Shown piece by piece: positions 61,224 through 64,000 of a DNA stretch of 64,000 nucleotides; the stretch's first letter is position 1, and every line of letters begins with the position of its first letter. This DNA is from Megaleporinus macrocephalus. Lineage: Eukaryota; Chordata; Actinopteri; Characiformes; Anostomidae. The stretch lies in the NCBI GenBank assembly GCA_021613375.1, contig CM038720.1, positions 14,477,962-14,541,961 on the forward strand, given 5' to 3'. The position numbers and the translations under genes are program-made. Below the pieces are notes generated by a model. The model was not told where the DNA came from and did not search any database. It worked only from the letters and a program-made list of their open reading frames with translations.

Positions 61224-61685
61224 AGAAGTAATAGAGTTTATACTGTATTAACAGTTAACTTAAACAGTATGATATTTCATGGTTTCCCAAATACATTTAA
61301 AGCAGGACCAGTCAAATAACATGTTTATTCATGACTTTGGGGCTCCTGTATTGTCTGAAGTTCCTCCGGCAGGGAGTACGCAAGTTGTTCATCTCAGAGA
61401 GGGGATCTATCACATGCTTGCATCAACTATAAAAACAACCAAACAAAATGATTACCATACAATATTAAGTTGCTCTGTATTATTTGTGTTCTTTTATTGT
61501 GTGAGTTCTATTAAAGACTTTCATTAAATCAGTTATTGCTAATACCATTCAAATAACTTGTCAACTGTTAGATTTTGACACTTTATGGTAGACTTATTTG
61601 ATGTACAGTGGCCTTTTTTCTCCTAAAGCTAAAGTCTGAACGTGCCAGTTTTGTTCTTTGTCTTCAGTGCATCTCTACAGTAAGT
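60741..61685. other. Intronic sequence with (TA)n tracts
   Basis: TA-rich patches lie at about 60918-60935 and 61177-61220. No gene was recognised. Confidence 0.55.
61177..61220. repeat. (TA)n microsatellite, 22 units
   Basis: Perfect 44-bp TA run. Confidence 0.95.
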
Positions 61686-61848
61686 CAGTGTTTCTCAACC
61701 CTGATCCTAGAGGCCCATTTCCCTGCACTTATTAGTGTTTCCCGTGCTCTGGAAGCACCTGATGCAACTAATCAGCTTATTAACAGTCCATTATTGAGGT
61801 ATTGTGTGCAGGGCAGTGTGCCTCTAGCACCAGGGTTTAGAAACACTG
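61686..61848. mobile_element. Short MITE with palindromic ends
   Basis: The left end CAGTGTTTCTCAACCCTGAT and right end CAGGGTTTAGAAACACTG are inverted repeats. CTAGAGGCCC and GTGCCTCTAG continue the palindrome inward. 163 bp, no frame. A scrap of one end may lie near 49280-49316. Superfamily not assigned. Confidence 0.75.
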
Positions 61849-61929
61849 CTGTAAATTTCATCATTGTTCAGTTTATAGTTTATTATGTATGAGCATATTA
61901 AACAATGAAGCTGCTGGTAATCTCAGAAC

Positions 61930-62090
61930 ACTGGACGGGCCACCCTCAGAGTCCAGACCTCAACGTCACTGAATGTGTTTGGAATGGTGAGAAGCAGAAA
62001 GTGAAATCTGCTTCTACGACTAAACCCGGGAGATCTGGAAAAATATCCCTGAAGATTTCTTTAAAACCTCTGTAAAGCATCTGATCTGAC
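61930..62090 (+). mobile_element. Tc1-like relic, transposase C-terminal region
   Basis: PPSESRPQRH is the wrong frame; the informative frame reads PQSPDLNVTECVWN, with the third catalytic motif region, then GEKQKVKSAST and a decayed tail. It aligns with 10545 and shorter copies elsewhere. Confidence 0.72.
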
Positions 62091-62994
62091 AAGGCTTTTC
62101 ATTTCTCTGCACTTCTGTCAACACTTGAGAGTTCTGGACTGTTTATTTTAGAAAACTGTTAAGGACCTTCTGTGGAATTGTTGGCGGATATCTGATCTGG
62201 CTCGACTTCATACAGATCTGCTACCTAAGGGTGAATTTAAATGAAAGCTCAGGTTGATGCTGTGTGTCTAGCTTAAGGACAGTGGTAATTCCTCAAAGGC
62301 CCTGTTTTTCTAGTTCAGAAGAGGAGATGAGAGAAGTTAACACAGCAAAGCAAGTCTTGAAGCGGGGAGGAATTCCTTGAGGAGTCATCAGTAAGATGGA
62401 TGACAGACGCTTTGTTGCATGACTGGCAGATCCAGGTTGCCGTGTGTGTGCGTGTGCTGAGATCAGTGTGTGTATGTGTTTAGATTTACAGGCAGACCCC
62501 AAAGAACGTCCTCGCACACATCTCAGCACACCCTCGCAGCCGTCACAAATGCAGCAGGATCTCAAGCTCTCAGGAGCCTCTGGGCCTATCCATCAGGCTG
62601 TATCTCCTTAAGCACCAACGCCAAAGACATCATAGATCAGCCCTCCCAGGCCCCCTGGGGTGCACATACCTCTATTTACACTTTCTGTAATTATTTCTCA
62701 TCCACATAGAAACTATTTATTTATTTATTGCCATATTTTACATGAAAACAATAGGATGCAAATTGAACTGGTGTTTCTGAACTATTAATACTTATCACCC
62801 TAACATTTCATAAAGAGACATAATGACATAACTTCTGCTTACCTAGTCTGTTGAAAACATTTTTAAACTCTAGGTTTAGTGATGAGTTCTCATTTGTCAG
62901 TTTAACTGCTTTACTAAATAAACAGCTGCGTTCACACTGCTTTACTAACTGCCTGCTTCAAATTTCATATTGAGTGAAACAAGTTTGATAGGCT
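62091..62994. other. Intronic sequence, nothing recognised
   Basis: Balanced composition at 62290-62680 but no recognisable exon or repeat. Confidence 0.5.
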
Positions 62995-63200
62995 ATACTC
63001 ATGGATGGACTGGCCATCGGGAGAACCTGGACAGCATTTTCATCAGCCAATCACAGTAGCGCCTCCTCCTCCTCCAGTATAAACCGTAATCACAACCACC
63101 GCGAAAACTCTAGTTACGAATACGTGCGAACTGGAGAACGTATCGAAAAACGAAAGACGCGCGTTAAAACACAATACTTCAACGAGGTACAGTGAAGTAC
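62995..63200 (+). promoter_or_regulatory. CCAAT/TATA-containing CpG-rich patch
   Basis: CCAAT at 63047-63051 lies 26 bp before TATAAA at 63078-63083, followed by about 110 bp dense in CpG and a donor-like GAG|GTACAG at about 63184-63192. The arrangement resembles a core promoter. The preceding ATGGATGGACTGGCCATCGG resembles a repeat phrase common in fish genomes, so it may be a transposon promoter instead. No product is recognised. Confidence 0.35.
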
Positions 63201-63342
63201 ATGTAACTGCATACGTTGCTTGGCTGTCTGTGAGGAACAGAATTACCTAAGTACAGCTGTGGTACATTTGGAGAGTTTACTCGGTTAGCTAGTTTGCTAA
63301 ATCAGCCAGTTCGTTTAGTCTTCCGCTGGAGAAGAGACTAAC

Positions 63343-63557
63343 GGCTCTGTCCCAAATAACGCTTATTCCCTACTAAGAGCACTACCTAAACAATTACAAA
63401 CGTTTTAGTCAGCCATTGAATGTTAAATAACGAGTTATCCTAACTATTTCTGAATATTAATGGATGAATATAAATCAATAATTGCGGGGATGTTAAGCCA
63501 TTGTATATCCCACATAGTACACTCCGTAGGGTAGAGGGAGTCCTTTGAGACGGTGCC
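63343..63557. mobile_element. MITE remnant with inverted ends
   Basis: The left end GGCTCTGTCCCAAATAACGC and right end GTCCTTTGAGACGGTGCC are imperfect inverted repeats, and CCTACTAAGAGCACTAC and CACATAGTACACTCCGTAGG are typical interior phrases of a common fish element. No clear target duplication. Confidence 0.55.
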
Positions 63558-64000
63558 AGTACTTTCGGCTCCTCAGAACAAGTAAACGCTGTCTTGACAA
63601 CTGTTTTAAAATCGAATTCAGAACGCAAAGTTTTATTCAGAAGATTAAACTTTTGGAGTGCTTGTCATTGAACAGACATATCCATCCACAGAAAGTGACA
63701 GCAGTCCAGTCCTCCCTAAATGTTTTAGCTAGCATGGTCCTCCTGTTTATCTCCATCTTTCAGCTCTGCAGGGATAAAGAGGTGACCATAAATGGGCTCA
63801 GTTTCATTACCAGAGTGTCCTTCAGCGGTCCTCCAAATTCAGTTTCGGTTCTTTTTAACATCCGGAGTGAAAACAGAAGCATAAACAAATACAAGCTAGC
63901 TAGCAAAGCGTTCTGGTTAACAAAATTGCTTTTCATTTTAATTTAATTATTTTATTGCATGTTGTATGTTCTTCACACACATGACCCAGATGTCCTCTGA
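63558..64000. other. Intronic sequence at the window end
   Basis: An open stretch of over 120 codons runs to 63946 but has no recognisable domain, and there is no evidence that it is expressed. Confidence 0.45.

Noticed and set aside
63545..63946. 133-codon open frame on the plus strand
   Set aside because: It starts without an ATG inside a MITE remnant, has no recognisable domain and no exon signals; such lengths occur by chance.
1..64000. Shared pde4d exons (UCR1, UCR2, catalytic) and the microRNA known from a mammalian PDE4D intron (mir-582)
   Set aside because: I looked by eye for their characteristic phrases and saw none; a proper alignment could still find diverged versions.

Overview
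This is vertebrate, almost certainly teleost, genomic DNA. It is AT-rich and gene-poor, with no operon-like gene packing. It is full of fish-type transposon relics (Tc1/mariner, hAT-like MITEs, CR1/L2-like LINE tails, tRNA-like SINE pieces) and microsatellites. The repeat families look ostariophysan (characin/catfish-like), but that is a judgement from memory rather than a database search.

The only protein-coding exon I can support is at 40339-40622 on the + strand. It encodes the isoform-specific N-terminus of the long cAMP phosphodiesterase PDE4D5 and ends in a splice donor exactly where the PDE4D5-specific exon joins the shared UCR1 exons. pde4d is a very large gene whose isoforms start from widely separated promoters. 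The simplest reading is that the window is intronic pde4d sequence with one alternative promoter and first exon in the middle. I saw no shared UCR1/UCR2/catalytic exon and no other isoform first exon.

Layout: 1-21 kb is intron with two hAT-type elements (one of each of two families, both with exact 8-bp target-site duplications), a dead Tc1 element, a SINE/LINE-type repeat, a perfect 18-bp hairpin and a palindromic-element arm. 21-31 kb has three Tc1 relics, a 494-bp TIR element, a GC-rich promoter-like patch and a second copy of the larger hAT family. 31-39 kb has a tRNA-like SINE relic, a foldback element of about 720 bp and a truncated hAT MITE abutting it. 39.8-40.6 kb is the PDE4D5 promoter, leader and exon. 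40.6-50 kb is intron with a 5'-truncated LINE, an 877-bp foldback MITE carrying a minisatellite, and a long (TCCA)n array. 50-64 kb has candidate conserved noncoding elements (50.2, 55.3 and 60.4 kb), a third hAT MITE, Tc1 relics, an identical 191-bp tandem duplication, two further MITEs and a CCAAT/TATA-containing CpG-rich patch near 63.0 kb.

I found no undescribed multi-gene system. The best leads are the diverged RACK1-binding motif of the PDE4D5 exon and its overlapping upstream ORFs, the foldback elements, the perfect hairpin, and the conserved-looking noncoding blocks.
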